NCBI GenBank assembly: GCA_902774055.1
Contig: CACYGX010000005.1
Span: forward strand, 124,001-188,000
Direction: 5' to 3'
DNA from: an uncultured Bacteroidales bacterium
Lineage (GTDB): Bacteria; Bacteroidota; Bacteroidia; Bacteroidales; Muribaculaceae
Length of the DNA: 64,000 nucleotides
The translations under genes were made by a program, and so were the position numbers. The notes beneath the pieces are model-generated. The model was given only the letters and a program-made list of their open reading frames with translations, was not told the DNA's origin and made no database searches. Shown piece after piece: positions 32,973 to 41,809 of the stretch; the stretch's first letter is position 1, and each line of letters begins with the position of its first letter.

Positions 32973-34520
32973 ATGAAAAAGCTATTTAAATATTTGTTTA
33001 TTGGAATGTTTGGTGTGGCTTGCCTGTCATCTTGCTCTAATGATTCGCTTGTGACGGAGCCTACCGCTCAATTCTCAGGTGCCAGCTTCATGGAGAATGC
33101 CGATAAGGCTCTTGTTCCCCTGAATGGTATCTACCGCTCGATGTATGACGCAGGATGGTCAACTACGGGTAATACCCACCAGTGCTTCGGTATCAGTGCC
33201 TATAACTTGATGGCCGAAGTCATGGGTGATGACTGTATCATGGGTGCCCAGGGTAGTGGCTGGTTCTGGTTTGATGCCGTATATAATGTAAAGACCCGTT
33301 TCACCAGCGGTGCATGGCGCAGCTATGACCTGTGGAATGCTTACTTTACTTGGATTGCCAATGCCAACTATATCATCGCTGCCGAGAACACTATGGGTGG
33401 TTCAGAGGAAGACGTGGCTTATGTTGTTGGCCAGGCTTACGCCATCCGTGCTTACAGCTACTTCATGCTGGCTCAATCGTTTGCTCGTACCTATAAAGGT
33501 CATGAAAGCGATCCTTGTGTACCTATCTACACTGAGGGCACTTGGACGGGTACTACCGGTCAAAAGCGTTCGTCTGTATCTGAAGTTTATGCTCAGATCG
33601 ATAAAGATATCCAGAAGGCTCTTGACTTGCTGGCTAAGTCACCCTATCAGCAGCATCCTAGCCACATGGGCTATGCTGTTGCTTTGGGTCTGAAGTCGCG
33701 TATTGCTCTGGTTGAGGAGAAGTGGCAGGAAGCATTTGATGCTGCACAAAGTGCTATTATGAATAGCGGTTGCGAAATCTTGCCCGTAAAGGACTTCGTA
33801 GGTATGAACTCAACCGACAAGGAGAACGTGATGTGGGGTGCTAAGATTATCAAGGACCAAGTGGGTATGTATGCTTCACTGATGACTCACATGAGTGGTG
33901 ATGCTCCCTATGGTTCACGTGCACCCAAGCAGATCTCAATCTGGTTGTATGATAAGATGGGTGAAAATGACACTCGTCTTGTATGGTGGGATCCTGAAGC
34001 TAGGTTGAGCACTGCAGGATACCTTCAGAAGAAGTTTGAATTCTCCAACCCCCAGACTTGGGAGGGTGACTACATCTGGATGCGTGTCGAGGAGATGTAC
34101 CTCACTGCTGCCGAGGCTGCTTGCCGTTTGGGCGACGAAGCTACTGCCAAGAAGTATCTGATGGACCTGATGGCTGAGCGTGATCCTGACTACACTTGCA
34201 ATAAGACTGGTAAAGCACTTGGTACTTTAACCACCGAAATGACTGGTTCGCTGCTCGAGGAGATTATTCTGCAGCGTCGCATTGAGCTGTGGGGCGAGGA
34301 TGGCCGCATCTACACCATCCGTCGTCTGCATCAGGGCTTTGAGCGCACCACTGATATGGGATGGCCTCTTGCTGCCCAGATTGGTAAGCGTGTTCACATC
34401 AATGATCCTGAGTGCTATGCATGGGTACTGACCATTCCTCAGGCTGAGTTTGATGGTAACGTGAATATGAATGCTGCCACCGACCAGAACCCTGTTGGTG
34501 ACTATCCTACTGGTAACTAA
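32973..34520 (+). CDS. SusD/RagB family surface nutrient-binding lipoprotein
   Basis: The ATG at 32973 gives a 515-residue lipoprotein (MKKLFKYLFIGMFGVACLSSC, lipid cysteine Cys21); a longer frame beginning at 32895 overlaps the susC stop and lacks a leader, so it is rejected. The chain has the SusD plan: N-terminal TPR-like helices (VGQAYAIRAYSYFMLAQSFA near 150-170) and a C-terminal region with YIWMRVEEMYLTAAEAACRL and ILQRRIELWGEDGR, both typical of RagB/SusD. It caps the SusC barrel and binds the imported glycan or peptide. It follows susC by 56 bases. Confidence 0.93.
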   Translation: MKKLFKYLFIGMFGVACLSSCSNDSLVTEPTAQFSGASFMENADKALVPLNGIYRSMYDAGWSTTGNTHQCFGISAYNLMAEVMGDDCIMGAQGSGWFWFDAVYNVKTRFTSGAWRSYDLWNAYFTWIANANYIIAAENTMGGSEEDVAYVVGQAYAIRAYSYFMLAQSFARTYKGHESDPCVPIYTEGTWTGTTGQKRSSVSEVYAQIDKDIQKALDLLAKSPYQQHPSHMGYAVALGLKSRIALVEEKWQEAFDAAQSAIMNSGCEILPVKDFVGMNSTDKENVMWGAKIIKDQVGMYASLMTHMSGDAPYGSRAPKQISIWLYDKMGENDTRLVWWDPEARLSTAGYLQKKFEFSNPQTWEGDYIWMRVEEMYLTAAEAACRLGDEATAKKYLMDLMAERDPDYTCNKTGKALGTLTTEMTGSLLEEIILQRRIELWGEDGRIYTIRRLHQGFERTTDMGWPLAAQIGKRVHINDPECYAWVLTIPQAEFDGNVNMNAATDQNPVGDYPTGN

Positions 34521-34549
34521 TGTTTAATCTTGTTAACTAATTGAATATT

Positions 34550-35395
34550 ATGAAATTAGGTAAATATATTTTAGGATTGGCGCTCGTTGCTGCAGGCTTG
34601 ACTAGCTGTGACCAGGACAATGTGGGTGCTACTTTTAACGGCCCGGCAATGCCGAACATTTCTTTCGCCAGTGAAGTTGTAAATGGTGAAACTGAGGATG
34701 AGTCATTAATCGTTCCAGTGGTTATATCTAGAACTTATTCGACCGAAGATTATACCACTACTGTAACAATGACCGATGCTACGCCGAATATCTCTTTGAT
34801 GAGCAATGAGGTTATTTTCCCCGCTGGTGTTGAGAAAGACACATTGTATGTAGAGGCTACCGATCTTGATTGGGGTGATGTAGAAACCTGTACGTTGAAA
34901 TTAGTTGAAGCTGACGTTAATTCAGCCAACAAGTTTGATTCGCCTATTCAGGAGGTGACTGTAAGCATTAAAAAGCCTAAACTGCTTCCTGCTGGCACTT
35001 GCACCTTCACCGACTACACCTGGGGTGATGATGATGGCAATCCCATGACCGCTTATGAGGTGCCCATTATCAATATTGAGGGTTCTAACAGATATCGTAT
35101 CATCTCACCGTTGTACTATGTTTACAAGGATGATCCAGTTAATGGTCCTACAGTAGATAAGTCCAACTTTGAGTTCCACCTGTTAGATGATGGTGGTGCC
35201 AAGGTTGATGATGGTATCTACTTTGATTACTGGGGCTATCTTGCTTACTATGATGCAACGAACTATGGCGGTTATTGCTTCGTGGGTAATGATGGCGACA
35301 CCTATGACGTGAACTTCCTGCTGTTATCTGGTACTTCTCTTTACACAGGTGGCCGCTTCGTATTCGTTTGGGACAAGCCTGAGCCCGCTGAATAA
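34550..35395 (+). CDS. Surface lipoprotein in the SusC/SusD operon
   Basis: The ATG at 34550 gives 281 residues (a TTG at 34541 is unlikely). It begins with a lipoprotein leader (LGLALVAAGLTSC, lipid cysteine in TSCDQDN). The mature part has a beta-sandwich of Calx-beta-like character (about 40-140, VPVVISRTYSTEDYTTTVTM) and a second all-beta region rich in Asp, Tyr and Gly (about 155-275) ending in GGRFVFVWDKPEPAE. It is 29 bases after susD and followed by a strong terminator, so it is the last gene of the operon. By position it could be a surface binding protein like SusE or SusF, but no family is recognised and no degradative enzyme is present. Confidence 0.75.
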   Translation: MKLGKYILGLALVAAGLTSCDQDNVGATFNGPAMPNISFASEVVNGETEDESLIVPVVISRTYSTEDYTTTVTMTDATPNISLMSNEVIFPAGVEKDTLYVEATDLDWGDVETCTLKLVEADVNSANKFDSPIQEVTVSIKKPKLLPAGTCTFTDYTWGDDDGNPMTAYEVPIINIEGSNRYRIISPLYYVYKDDPVNGPTVDKSNFEFHLLDDGGAKVDDGIYFDYWGYLAYYDATNYGGYCFVGNDGDTYDVNFLLLSGTSLYTGGRFVFVWDKPEPAE

Positions 35396-35436
35396 GATTG
35401 TAGCTAGTTCTTAAACAGAACATAAATCCACACTGT

Positions 35437-35474
35437 AAGGGTGGGCGCTCCTCGACGGAGTCGCCCACCCTTCG
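35437..35474 (+). terminator. Terminator of the SusC/SusD operon
   Basis: An 11-bp stem (AAGGGTGGGCG 35437-35447 with CGCCCACCCTT 35462-35472) with an inner CTC/GAG pair, followed by CGTTATTGT, 42 bases after the last stop. Confidence 0.82.
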
Positions 35475-35502
35475 TTATTGTCTGCCTGGTGTTTTAGTGG
35501 CT

Positions 35503-35634
35503 GTAGGGCCTCGCCTTGGCGTGGCCGTTCCTGCTGGATAGCCCACAACACGTGATATCAGGCCGTACATGTAGGAGATAGGGAATTATGGCTATTTGCA
35601 AGCGTCTAGCGGCCACGCCAAGGCGAGGCCCTAC
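35503..35634. repeat. Perfect 25-base inverted repeat pair enclosing 82 bases
   Basis: The left arm 35503-35527 (starts GTAGGGCCTCGCCTTGGCGT) is the exact inverse of the right arm 35610-35634 (starts CGGCCACGCCAAGGCGAGGC). Each arm also contains a near-palindromic CGCCTTGGCG core. The enclosed 82 bases have no open frame of note. The form is that of a REP pair or miniature inverted-repeat element. Confidence 0.75.
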
Positions 35635-35816
35635 GTACAGCGCAATCCTCAGCCAGGAGATGCCTGGCGATCGAGAAATGCCTCTAAGATGCACTTGACC
35701 GATACAGTTCTGAGACCAAGCTGCGAACCTCACTAGAGGTCCTTGCATGGTCTCTTGCGTTGAAACAGGTTCTTTAAACCGCTAACAACTTCGATGATTT
35801 GTCGGAAATGCAGGGG

Positions 35817-36701
35817 TTATTTGTCCTTCTTCTCGTCGGCGAAACGGTCGGGATAGTCCAGAGGCACGCGCGGCCGTCTCATGGCGCGGATGATGAGCCA
35901 CAGGCCCAATACGATGAAGGGAATGCTCAGCAACTGGCCCTGGTCCATGCCGATGTTGGCACGCATGGCGATTTCCCACGGCTCTTGCACGTTCTTGATG
36001 TACTCGATGAAGAAACGCGGCACAAAGATGCCCAGCATGAACACGCCGAAGATGAGCCCCTCGCGCTCCTGGGCACGCCACCGCCAGTACATGAGCATGC
36101 ACACGGCAAACGTCAACAGGTAGAAGGCGGCCTCATAGATCTGGGTGGGATGGCTGGGGGCCGAGAAAACGGGGTCGGCGCCCTGCATCCACTGGCTCAC
36201 GTTGGTGATGAAACGGAAACCCCACGGCATTGAGGTCTCGCCGCCATAAATCTCGTGGTTCATCAGGTTGCCGATGCGGATGAGCGCTGCGACAAAGCCC
36301 ACAGGCACTACCAGGCGGTCAAAGGTCCATAACATGGGTTTGTGGGTCACAAAGCGGCTGTAGAGCCAGATGGCGATCATGATGCCCAACGTGCCGCCAT
36401 GGCTTGCCAGTCCGCCCTCCCAAATCTTGGGAATATCTCCCAGATGCTGTGAGTAATACCCCCAGTCATAGAAGAAGACATGGCCCAGCCTGGCTCCCAG
36501 GATGGTGGCGACCACGACGTAGATGAATAGGCTGCCCACCCAGCTCTCGCGTGCGCCCTCGTGGCGGAAGATGCGGTAAACAATCTCATAACCCACCAGG
36601 AAACCGATGGCGAACATCAGGCCGTACCAGCGCACGGTGACGGGACCCGCGCTAAACAGGTTGGGACTCGCGGTCCATGTGATATAATCCAGTATCATCA
36701 T
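35817..36701 (-). CDS. lgt: Phosphatidylglycerol--prolipoprotein diacylglyceryl transferase
   Basis: The ATG at 36701 (MMILDYITWTA) gives 294 residues. Lgt is an inner-membrane enzyme that attaches diacylglycerol to the lipobox cysteine of prolipoproteins. About seven membrane segments are visible, as well as the signature region IRIGNLMNHEIYGGETSMPW (family HGGLxGGxIG/IRxGNFxNxEIxG) and GGLASHGGTLGIMIA near residue 105. The C-terminus is charged, as usual. It diverges from obg, with 82 bases between the starts. Many predicted lipoproteins in this window depend on it. Confidence 0.94.
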   Translation of the reverse strand: MMILDYITWTASPNLFSAGPVTVRWYGLMFAIGFLVGYEIVYRIFRHEGARESWVGSLFIYVVVATILGARLGHVFFYDWGYYSQHLGDIPKIWEGGLASHGGTLGIMIAIWLYSRFVTHKPMLWTFDRLVVPVGFVAALIRIGNLMNHEIYGGETSMPWGFRFITNVSQWMQGADPVFSAPSHPTQIYEAAFYLLTFAVCMLMYWRWRAQEREGLIFGVFMLGIFVPRFFIEYIKNVQEPWEIAMRANIGMDQGQLLSIPFIVLGLWLIIRAMRRPRVPLDYPDRFADEKKDK

Positions 36702-36783
36702 TGTGTTATTATCGTTTTGTGGGCACAAATTTACGTAGAATTCCGAGAATTATCCGTAATTTTGCGCCAAAATCCAAAGTGTT

Positions 36784-38007
36784 ATGGCAGAAAGCAATTT
36801 TATCGACTATGTGAAGATCCTGTGCCGCAGTGGCAAGGGCGGAGCCGGTTCGGCCCACCTGCACCGCGCCAAGTATGTCCCCAAGGGAGGCCCTGACGGC
36901 GGCGACGGCGGTCGTGGCGGCCACATCTACTTGAAGGGAAACCGCAACCTGTGGACGTTGATTCACCTGAAGTATCAGCGCCACGTGTTTGCTACCGACG
37001 GCCAGTCGGGCGGTGAGAACCAGTGCACTGGCAAGGACGGCGAGGACCGCACCATCGAGGTGCCCTGTGGCACGGCAGTCTATGATGCCGAGACAGGGCA
37101 GTTCCTGTGTGACGTGACCGAGGACGGCCAGGTCGTGCGCCTGCTGCGCGGCGGCCGCGGCGGACTGGGCAACCAGCACTTCAAGACCGCGACGCGGCAG
37201 ACCCCGCGTTTTGCCCAACCCGGCGAAAAGGGTGTCGAGAAGGCTGTTATCCTGGAGTTGAAGCTGCTGGCCGACGTGGGACTCGTGGGATTTCCCAATG
37301 CTGGAAAATCGACATTGCTGAGCGTCATCAGCGCCGCCAAGCCCAAGATTGCCAACTACCCCTTCACGACGTTGGAGCCCAATCTGGGAATCGTCTCTTA
37401 TCGTGGGGCACAGTCGTTTGTCATGGCCGACATTCCGGGCATTATCGAGGGTGCCAGCGAGGGCCGCGGTTTGGGGCTGCGTTTCCTGCGCCACATCGAG
37501 CGCAATGCCGTGCTGCTGTTCATGGTTCCGGCCGATAGCGACGACATCCGCAAGGAATATGACATCCTGTGTCACGAGTTGGAGACATTTAACCCCGATT
37601 TGGTCGAAAAACCTCGCGTGCTCGCCATCACAAAGTGTGACATGCTGGACGAGGAACTCATTGAGCAGATGCGTCCCGAGGTGCCTGAGGAGGTCCCCAG
37701 CGTGTTCATCTCCAGCGTGGCTCAGATGGGCTTGACCGAACTGAAAGACCTGCTGTGGCGCACCATCAACGATGAGCGCAACCGCATTCCCGAGACGCCC
37801 ACCCACCATGATCTGGACGAGCGGCACAGGGAACAGGCCGAAGATGACTTCATCTTTGGGGCCGATGACCTGGAGGACGAGGCTCCCAATGCCGGCGGCA
37901 AGATGGTGGACTCGGGCAGCAAGCAATGGAGCGAGGAATACTGGGAAAGCGACTACGAGGACGAGAACAAGGACTTCCAGGTGGTCAGCGACCCCGATGA
38001 GGAATAA
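36784..38007 (+). CDS. obgE: Obg family GTPase (CgtA)
   Basis: A 407-residue ribosome-associated GTPase. The N-terminal Obg fold is glycine rich ([20 protein letters not shown], with the [11 protein letters not shown] turn near 125). The G domain begins about residue 160, with P-loop GFPNAGKST (about 168-176), switch I around [25 protein letters not shown] (G3) and ITKCD (G4, about 281). The C-terminus is acidic. It acts in 50S assembly and stringent control. A -7 box TAATTTTG lies at 36757-36764, 19 bases from the start. A strong terminator follows directly. Confidence 0.95.
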   Translation: MAESNFIDYVKILCRSGKGGAGSAHLHRAKYVPKGGPDGGDGGRGGHIYLKGNRNLWTLIHLKYQRHVFATDGQSGGENQCTGKDGEDRTIEVPCGTAVYDAETGQFLCDVTEDGQVVRLLRGGRGGLGNQHFKTATRQTPRFAQPGEKGVEKAVILELKLLADVGLVGFPNAGKSTLLSVISAAKPKIANYPFTTLEPNLGIVSYRGAQSFVMADIPGIIEGASEGRGLGLRFLRHIERNAVLLFMVPADSDDIRKEYDILCHELETFNPDLVEKPRVLAITKCDMLDEELIEQMRPEVPEEVPSVFISSVAQMGLTELKDLLWRTINDERNRIPETPTHHDLDERHREQAEDDFIFGADDLEDEAPNAGGKMVDSGSKQWSEEYWESDYEDENKDFQVVSDPDEE

Positions 38008-38008
38008 G

Positions 38009-38037
38009 AAAAGTGCCGCAATCGCGGCACTTTTTTG
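38009..38037 (+). terminator. Terminator of obgE
   Basis: A GTGCCGC/GCGGCAC stem (38013-38030, extended by AA/TT) with a 4-base loop and a tail of seven T broken by one G, two bases after the stop codon. Confidence 0.9.
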
Positions 38038-38061
38038 TTGGATGTAGTAGTAGAGAGGTTC

Positions 38062-39102
38062 TTATTTTCCTTCGTTGCTGAGCAGGAAACGCCGCTTGGG
38101 AGCGATGGCGACAAAGTCATCGTGGGTGAGCGGAGCGATGCGATTCAGCAGCGAATACAGCCGCTGGGCAATCTTGTACTCGACAGGCTCGCTCTCGGGC
38201 ACCTCCTTGAGTAATTGGGCCACACGTGACTTGATGGCCGAGAATTCAAATACCATCGACGTGTTGAACCAGGCGTCGGCATTGCTGGCAAAGGGGAGAA
38301 TCCACAAATTCTCTCCTCGCAACACACCGGGCCACCATTGGAGCGTTTGCAGGGCGCTGGCTCCACGGCTGTTGTAATCGCGGTAGATGCGCCTGAGCAG
38401 TCTGTTGTCGTGTTCTTCAAGGCCAATTTTTTCGCCGTAATAGATGGTTGCTTGGGCTGTGACAAAGAGCCTGAACTTGAGTTCTTCGGGGATGTCGGGC
38501 ACGAGCTGCGGATTGAGCGCGTGCAGGCCCTCAAGGAACAAGAGGCTGTTACTCTCGAGTTTGAGCGAATTACCGCGATAAGTGCGTTCGCCCTTGACGT
38601 AGTCATAGGTGGGCATTGATACCTGATCACCCTCGAGCAGGCTCGATACATCGCGTCCCAATTGCTTCAGGTCAAGGCCATAGAATGACTCATAGTCAAT
38701 ATTACCGTTGGCGTCAAGAGGTCGCTGGTCCAAGTTGAGGAAATAGTTGTCAAGTGAAACGACACAAGGCTGAATGCCGTTGTCGCGCAACATCAGATTG
38801 AGGAAACGTGACGTGGTGGTCTTTCCTGAGCACGATGGGCCAGCAACCAGCACAATGCGCATTCCTTCCTGCCTGAAACGGCGCGTGATCTCGGTCGTGA
38901 TGCGTTCAAGGCGGCGGCTGTGCTGGAACTCATCTTCGGCAATCAGGTCAGGAGCATAGCCTTGAGAGATGACCTCATTGAAGAGAGAGATGCCATCTTG
39001 ACCTTGAGACTCCATGCGACGGATGTTGCCGCAAAAGTCCTCCAGTGTCATGTGCTCTTTTTTAGTTGACTGTTGCATTGCGTTAGCGGTGAAATTTGCC
39101 AT
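38062..39102 (-). CDS. Uridine kinase-like nucleoside kinase (short paralogue, no TGS region)
   Basis: A 346-residue P-loop kinase of the phosphoribulokinase/uridine kinase family. The Walker A loop is GPSCSGKTT (88-96), followed by SLDNYFLN (about 116-123), the DYESFYGLD helix, the MPTYDYVKGER substrate loop, LFLEGLHALNP, and RLLRRIYRDYNSRG. It aligns over its whole length with the C-terminal 280 residues of the next gene (39191-40876) but has only a short helical lead in place of the TGS/thr-tRNA-synthetase-like N-terminus. The two are a tandem duplication with separate terminators. Substrate unknown. Confidence 0.85.
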   Translation of the reverse strand: MANFTANAMQQSTKKEHMTLEDFCGNIRRMESQGQDGISLFNEVISQGYAPDLIAEDEFQHSRRLERITTEITRRFRQEGMRIVLVAGPSCSGKTTTSRFLNLMLRDNGIQPCVVSLDNYFLNLDQRPLDANGNIDYESFYGLDLKQLGRDVSSLLEGDQVSMPTYDYVKGERTYRGNSLKLESNSLLFLEGLHALNPQLVPDIPEELKFRLFVTAQATIYYGEKIGLEEHDNRLLRRIYRDYNSRGASALQTLQWWPGVLRGENLWILPFASNADAWFNTSMVFEFSAIKSRVAQLLKEVPESEPVEYKIAQRLYSLLNRIAPLTHDDFVAIAPKRRFLLSNEGK

Positions 39103-39140
39103 TGTATTATGTTATATTATTTTTTCTCAGAGTGTCGTTT

Positions 39141-39182
39141 TATAAAAAAACAGGTGGGTTCTCGCGTTTCAAGAACCCACCC
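39141..39182 (-). terminator. Terminator of the long nucleoside kinase gene
   Basis: A 10-bp stem (GGTGGGTTCT with AGAACCCACC, 39153-39181), followed on the minus strand by TGTTTTTTTATAAAA, a good U-tract. It starts 9 bases after the stop. Confidence 0.88.
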
Positions 39183-39190
39183 GTAGGGCG

Positions 39191-40876
39191 TTAATAGGTG
39201 AAGCTGCTACCACCCAGGAATTCACGCAGCAAGCTCGTACTGGGAATGTCTTTCTCGTCCAGTGGCTCAAAGTAATTCAGGAATTTCATGAGCCGTGATG
39301 CCTCGGAATACTCGGGCGTATTGCTGGGCACCTGTTGCAGGATGGGCAGCGCGTAATTCTTCATGACTGCCAGTTCAAACAGCAGTGACGAGTTGAACAT
39401 GGCGTCGGCGTTTTCGTGGAAAGGCATAATCCATTTGTCCTCGCCGCGGCGCACACTGGCCCAGCGGTGGATGGTGTCCTTAGCAGCGCATCCGCGGTAC
39501 TTGTAGTCGCGGATGATGCGGCGCAGCAGACGGTTGTCGTAGGTGCCTATCCAGTTGTGGTCGTCGATATTGAGCGTCGTCAATGCCGATACAAAGACAC
39601 GGAACTTCTGCTCATCGGGGATAGTTCTTGTGAGTTCGGGGTTCAAGCCATGAATGCCCTCCATGAGCAGGATGTCGCCATCTTCAAGTTTGAGCTTTTT
39701 ACCCAAGTACTCGCGCTCGCCAGTCTTGAAGTTATAGGTGGGCATGTCAACCTCCTTGCCTGCTAGCAAGTCGGTCACGTCCTTGTTAAACTGCTCCAGG
39801 TCGAGCGCATAGAGTGACTCGTAGTCATAGTCGCCTTTTTCGTCACGAGGCGTATTGGCGCGGTTCACAAAGTAGTTGTCGAGCTCAATCACCTTGGGCA
39901 CGATGTAATTGGTCATCAGCTGGATAGCCAGTCGCTTAGATGACGTGGTCTTGCCGCTCGATGACGGCCCGGCAATGAGCACGACGCGTGCCCCACCCTC
40001 ATGATAGCGGCGTGTGATTTCGTCGGCTATCTGGATAAAGTGCTTGTTGTGCAGCGCTTCCACCACATTGATGAGCAAGGGCGCATATCCGGCGCGGATG
40101 GCGTGGTTGAGTTCGCCCACGTCGCCCAGGCGGATAATGTCGTTGAACTTGATGTAGTCGGTGAAGGCGTTGAAGAGCTTGGGTTGCGGTTCCCACTGGG
40201 CTACCTGGTCGATGTTTTTGCGGTCTGGACCCAGCAGGAGCATGCCGTTCTCGTAGGGGATCAGGTCAAACACCTTAAGCATACCCGTCGAGGGCACCAG
40301 AGGACCGTAGAAACTGTCGATGATATCGTCGAGTTTGTAATAGACGGTGTAGAGCTGGTTCACGCTCTCCAGGATGCGCACTTTGTCCTTGAGTCCCTGG
40401 TTGCGGAACATCTCGATGACGTCCACGGTCAGTCGCTCCCGGCGCTTGAAGGGCATGTCAGCATCGATGATTTCGGTCATGCGCTGCTTGAGCTGGTCGA
40501 TGACCTCGGGGGAAAGGAAATCCTCCTCATGCTTGATCTGGCAATAATGGCCGTTGCTGATGCTGTGCTGGATGCACAGGCGCTTGCCAGGATATAGGTC
40601 ATTGAGTGCCTTGTAGAGCACCATGCACAGCGAGCGTGTGAACACGCGATAACCATTGTTGTCAACGATGTCGATGAACTCAACGTGTTTTGGCGCGAAA
40701 ACAGGGTAATGTAAATCCTCTACCTTGTTGTTGACGAGCACACACACCGCTTCACCCTTGAGGTCTAAACGCCCCTTGATGGTTTCATACAGTTCGATGA
40801 GCGTTTCGCCCCCGTCCATATTCAAGTACTCATTGGTATTCTTACAGAAGACCTTAAGTTCATCGTATTTTTTCAT
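39191..40876 (-). CDS. TGS-domain uridine kinase-like nucleoside kinase (long form)
   Basis: A 561-residue protein. The first 250 residues resemble the TGS and editing-type domains of threonyl-tRNA synthetase (YLNMDGGETLIELYETIKGR; ISNGHYCQIKHEEDFLSPEV), and the rest is a P-loop nucleoside kinase (GPSSSGKTTSSKRL near 300, ELDNYFVNRANTPRDEKGDY, MPTYNFKTGEREYLG, LLMEGIHGLNPELT, RLLRRIIRDYKYRG). This architecture is common and conserved in Bacteroidetes and Firmicutes, where it is annotated as nucleoside kinase. A -7 box TACCTTTG lies at 40915-40908 (minus strand). Confidence 0.9.
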   Translation of the reverse strand: MKKYDELKVFCKNTNEYLNMDGGETLIELYETIKGRLDLKGEAVCVLVNNKVEDLHYPVFAPKHVEFIDIVDNNGYRVFTRSLCMVLYKALNDLYPGKRLCIQHSISNGHYCQIKHEEDFLSPEVIDQLKQRMTEIIDADMPFKRRERLTVDVIEMFRNQGLKDKVRILESVNQLYTVYYKLDDIIDSFYGPLVPSTGMLKVFDLIPYENGMLLLGPDRKNIDQVAQWEPQPKLFNAFTDYIKFNDIIRLGDVGELNHAIRAGYAPLLINVVEALHNKHFIQIADEITRRYHEGGARVVLIAGPSSSGKTTSSKRLAIQLMTNYIVPKVIELDNYFVNRANTPRDEKGDYDYESLYALDLEQFNKDVTDLLAGKEVDMPTYNFKTGEREYLGKKLKLEDGDILLMEGIHGLNPELTRTIPDEQKFRVFVSALTTLNIDDHNWIGTYDNRLLRRIIRDYKYRGCAAKDTIHRWASVRRGEDKWIMPFHENADAMFNSSLLFELAVMKNYALPILQQVPSNTPEYSEASRLMKFLNYFEPLDEKDIPSTSLLREFLGGSSFTY

Positions 40877-41056
40877 AAAATACCAGTGCTTGCGGGTTTA
40901 TAAGGCGCAAAGGTAGTAAAAAATCATGAAAAATGGTGAGAAATGTTGCTCAACGACACGAAAAACTTGAGAAAAACATGGTTTTTTGCTCAATTCTACC
41001 AGGAATGTGGAGGGAATTGTTTAACTTTGGTCCGTCAGTAATAATAACGTAAAACA

Positions 41057-41809
41057 ATGAAAGTAAAATTATTAGTTATGGCAATGATGATTGTTGGTGC
41101 CATGTGCGGATGCACAGCACAAGATGGTGTGGAACCCGGTTGTGATGTGTTCAAGACCGTGGAAGGCACAACGGTGAAGATGTATTGCATCAAGCACGGC
41201 AGCTTAAGGATGCAGGTGGGTGACAAGTGGATCTATGTGGATCCTGTGACCAAGGCCGTAAAGCCTGAGACCGACTACTCTACACTACCCAAGGCTGATT
41301 ACATCATGGTGACACATGAGCATTTTGACCACCTGGATTCGGTGGCTATCAATCAATTGACCAAGGAAGGTACCCAGCTCATTACCAATGCCCGTTGCCA
41401 CGAGTTGCTGGGTGGTAAAGGTGAAGTGATGGCCAATGGCGATGCACGCCAGATTGAAGACGGTTGGATTGTGGATGCCGTGCCAGCCTATAACAACTCA
41501 CCCGAGAAACTGCAATTCCACCCCAAGGGCCGTGATAATGGCTTTGTGCTCACCATCGAGGGCATGCGCATATACATTGCCGGTGACACCGAGGATATTC
41601 CCGAGATGGCTGCCATCAAGGACATTGACGTGGCTTTCCTGCCCTGCAACCTGCCCTACACCATGACGCCCGAGCAATGTGCCCACGCAGCCACAATGGT
41701 GAAGCCTGCCGTACTGTTCCCCTATCATTATGGGCAGACCGACATTCAGCAAGTCGTGAAACTGCTGGACGGTAGCGGCATTGATGTCCGCATCCGCGAT
41801 TATCAGTGA
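41057..41809 (+). CDS. Exported metallo-beta-lactamase fold hydrolase
   Basis: A 250-residue protein of the UlaG/YtnP-like MBL superfamily. It has a hydrophobic leader (VKLLVMAMMIVGAMCGCTA); the Cys residues suggest possible lipidation, but the box is weak. The metal motif is VTHEHFDHLD (about 93-102), with further ligands in IYIAGDTED (about 175-183) and FPYHYGQTD (about 224-232). The substrate is unknown. A -7 box TAACTTTG lies at 41022-41029. It converges with queG with no bases between the two stop codons. Confidence 0.88.
   Translation: MKVKLLVMAMMIVGAMCGCTAQDGVEPGCDVFKTVEGTTVKMYCIKHGSLRMQVGDKWIYVDPVTKAVKPETDYSTLPKADYIMVTHEHFDHLDSVAINQLTKEGTQLITNARCHELLGGKGEVMANGDARQIEDGWIVDAVPAYNNSPEKLQFHPKGRDNGFVLTIEGMRIYIAGDTEDIPEMAAIKDIDVAFLPCNLPYTMTPEQCAHAATMVKPAVLFPYHYGQTDIQQVVKLLDGSGIDVRIRDYQ

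Larger units (their letters stand above)
35396..35816. other. Gene-free region between the SusC operon and lgt
   Basis: No gene is supported. It holds the operon terminator (35437-35474), a 25-base inverted repeat pair (35503-35634), and about 180 unremarkable bases before the 3' end of the leftward lgt gene. Confidence 0.65.
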
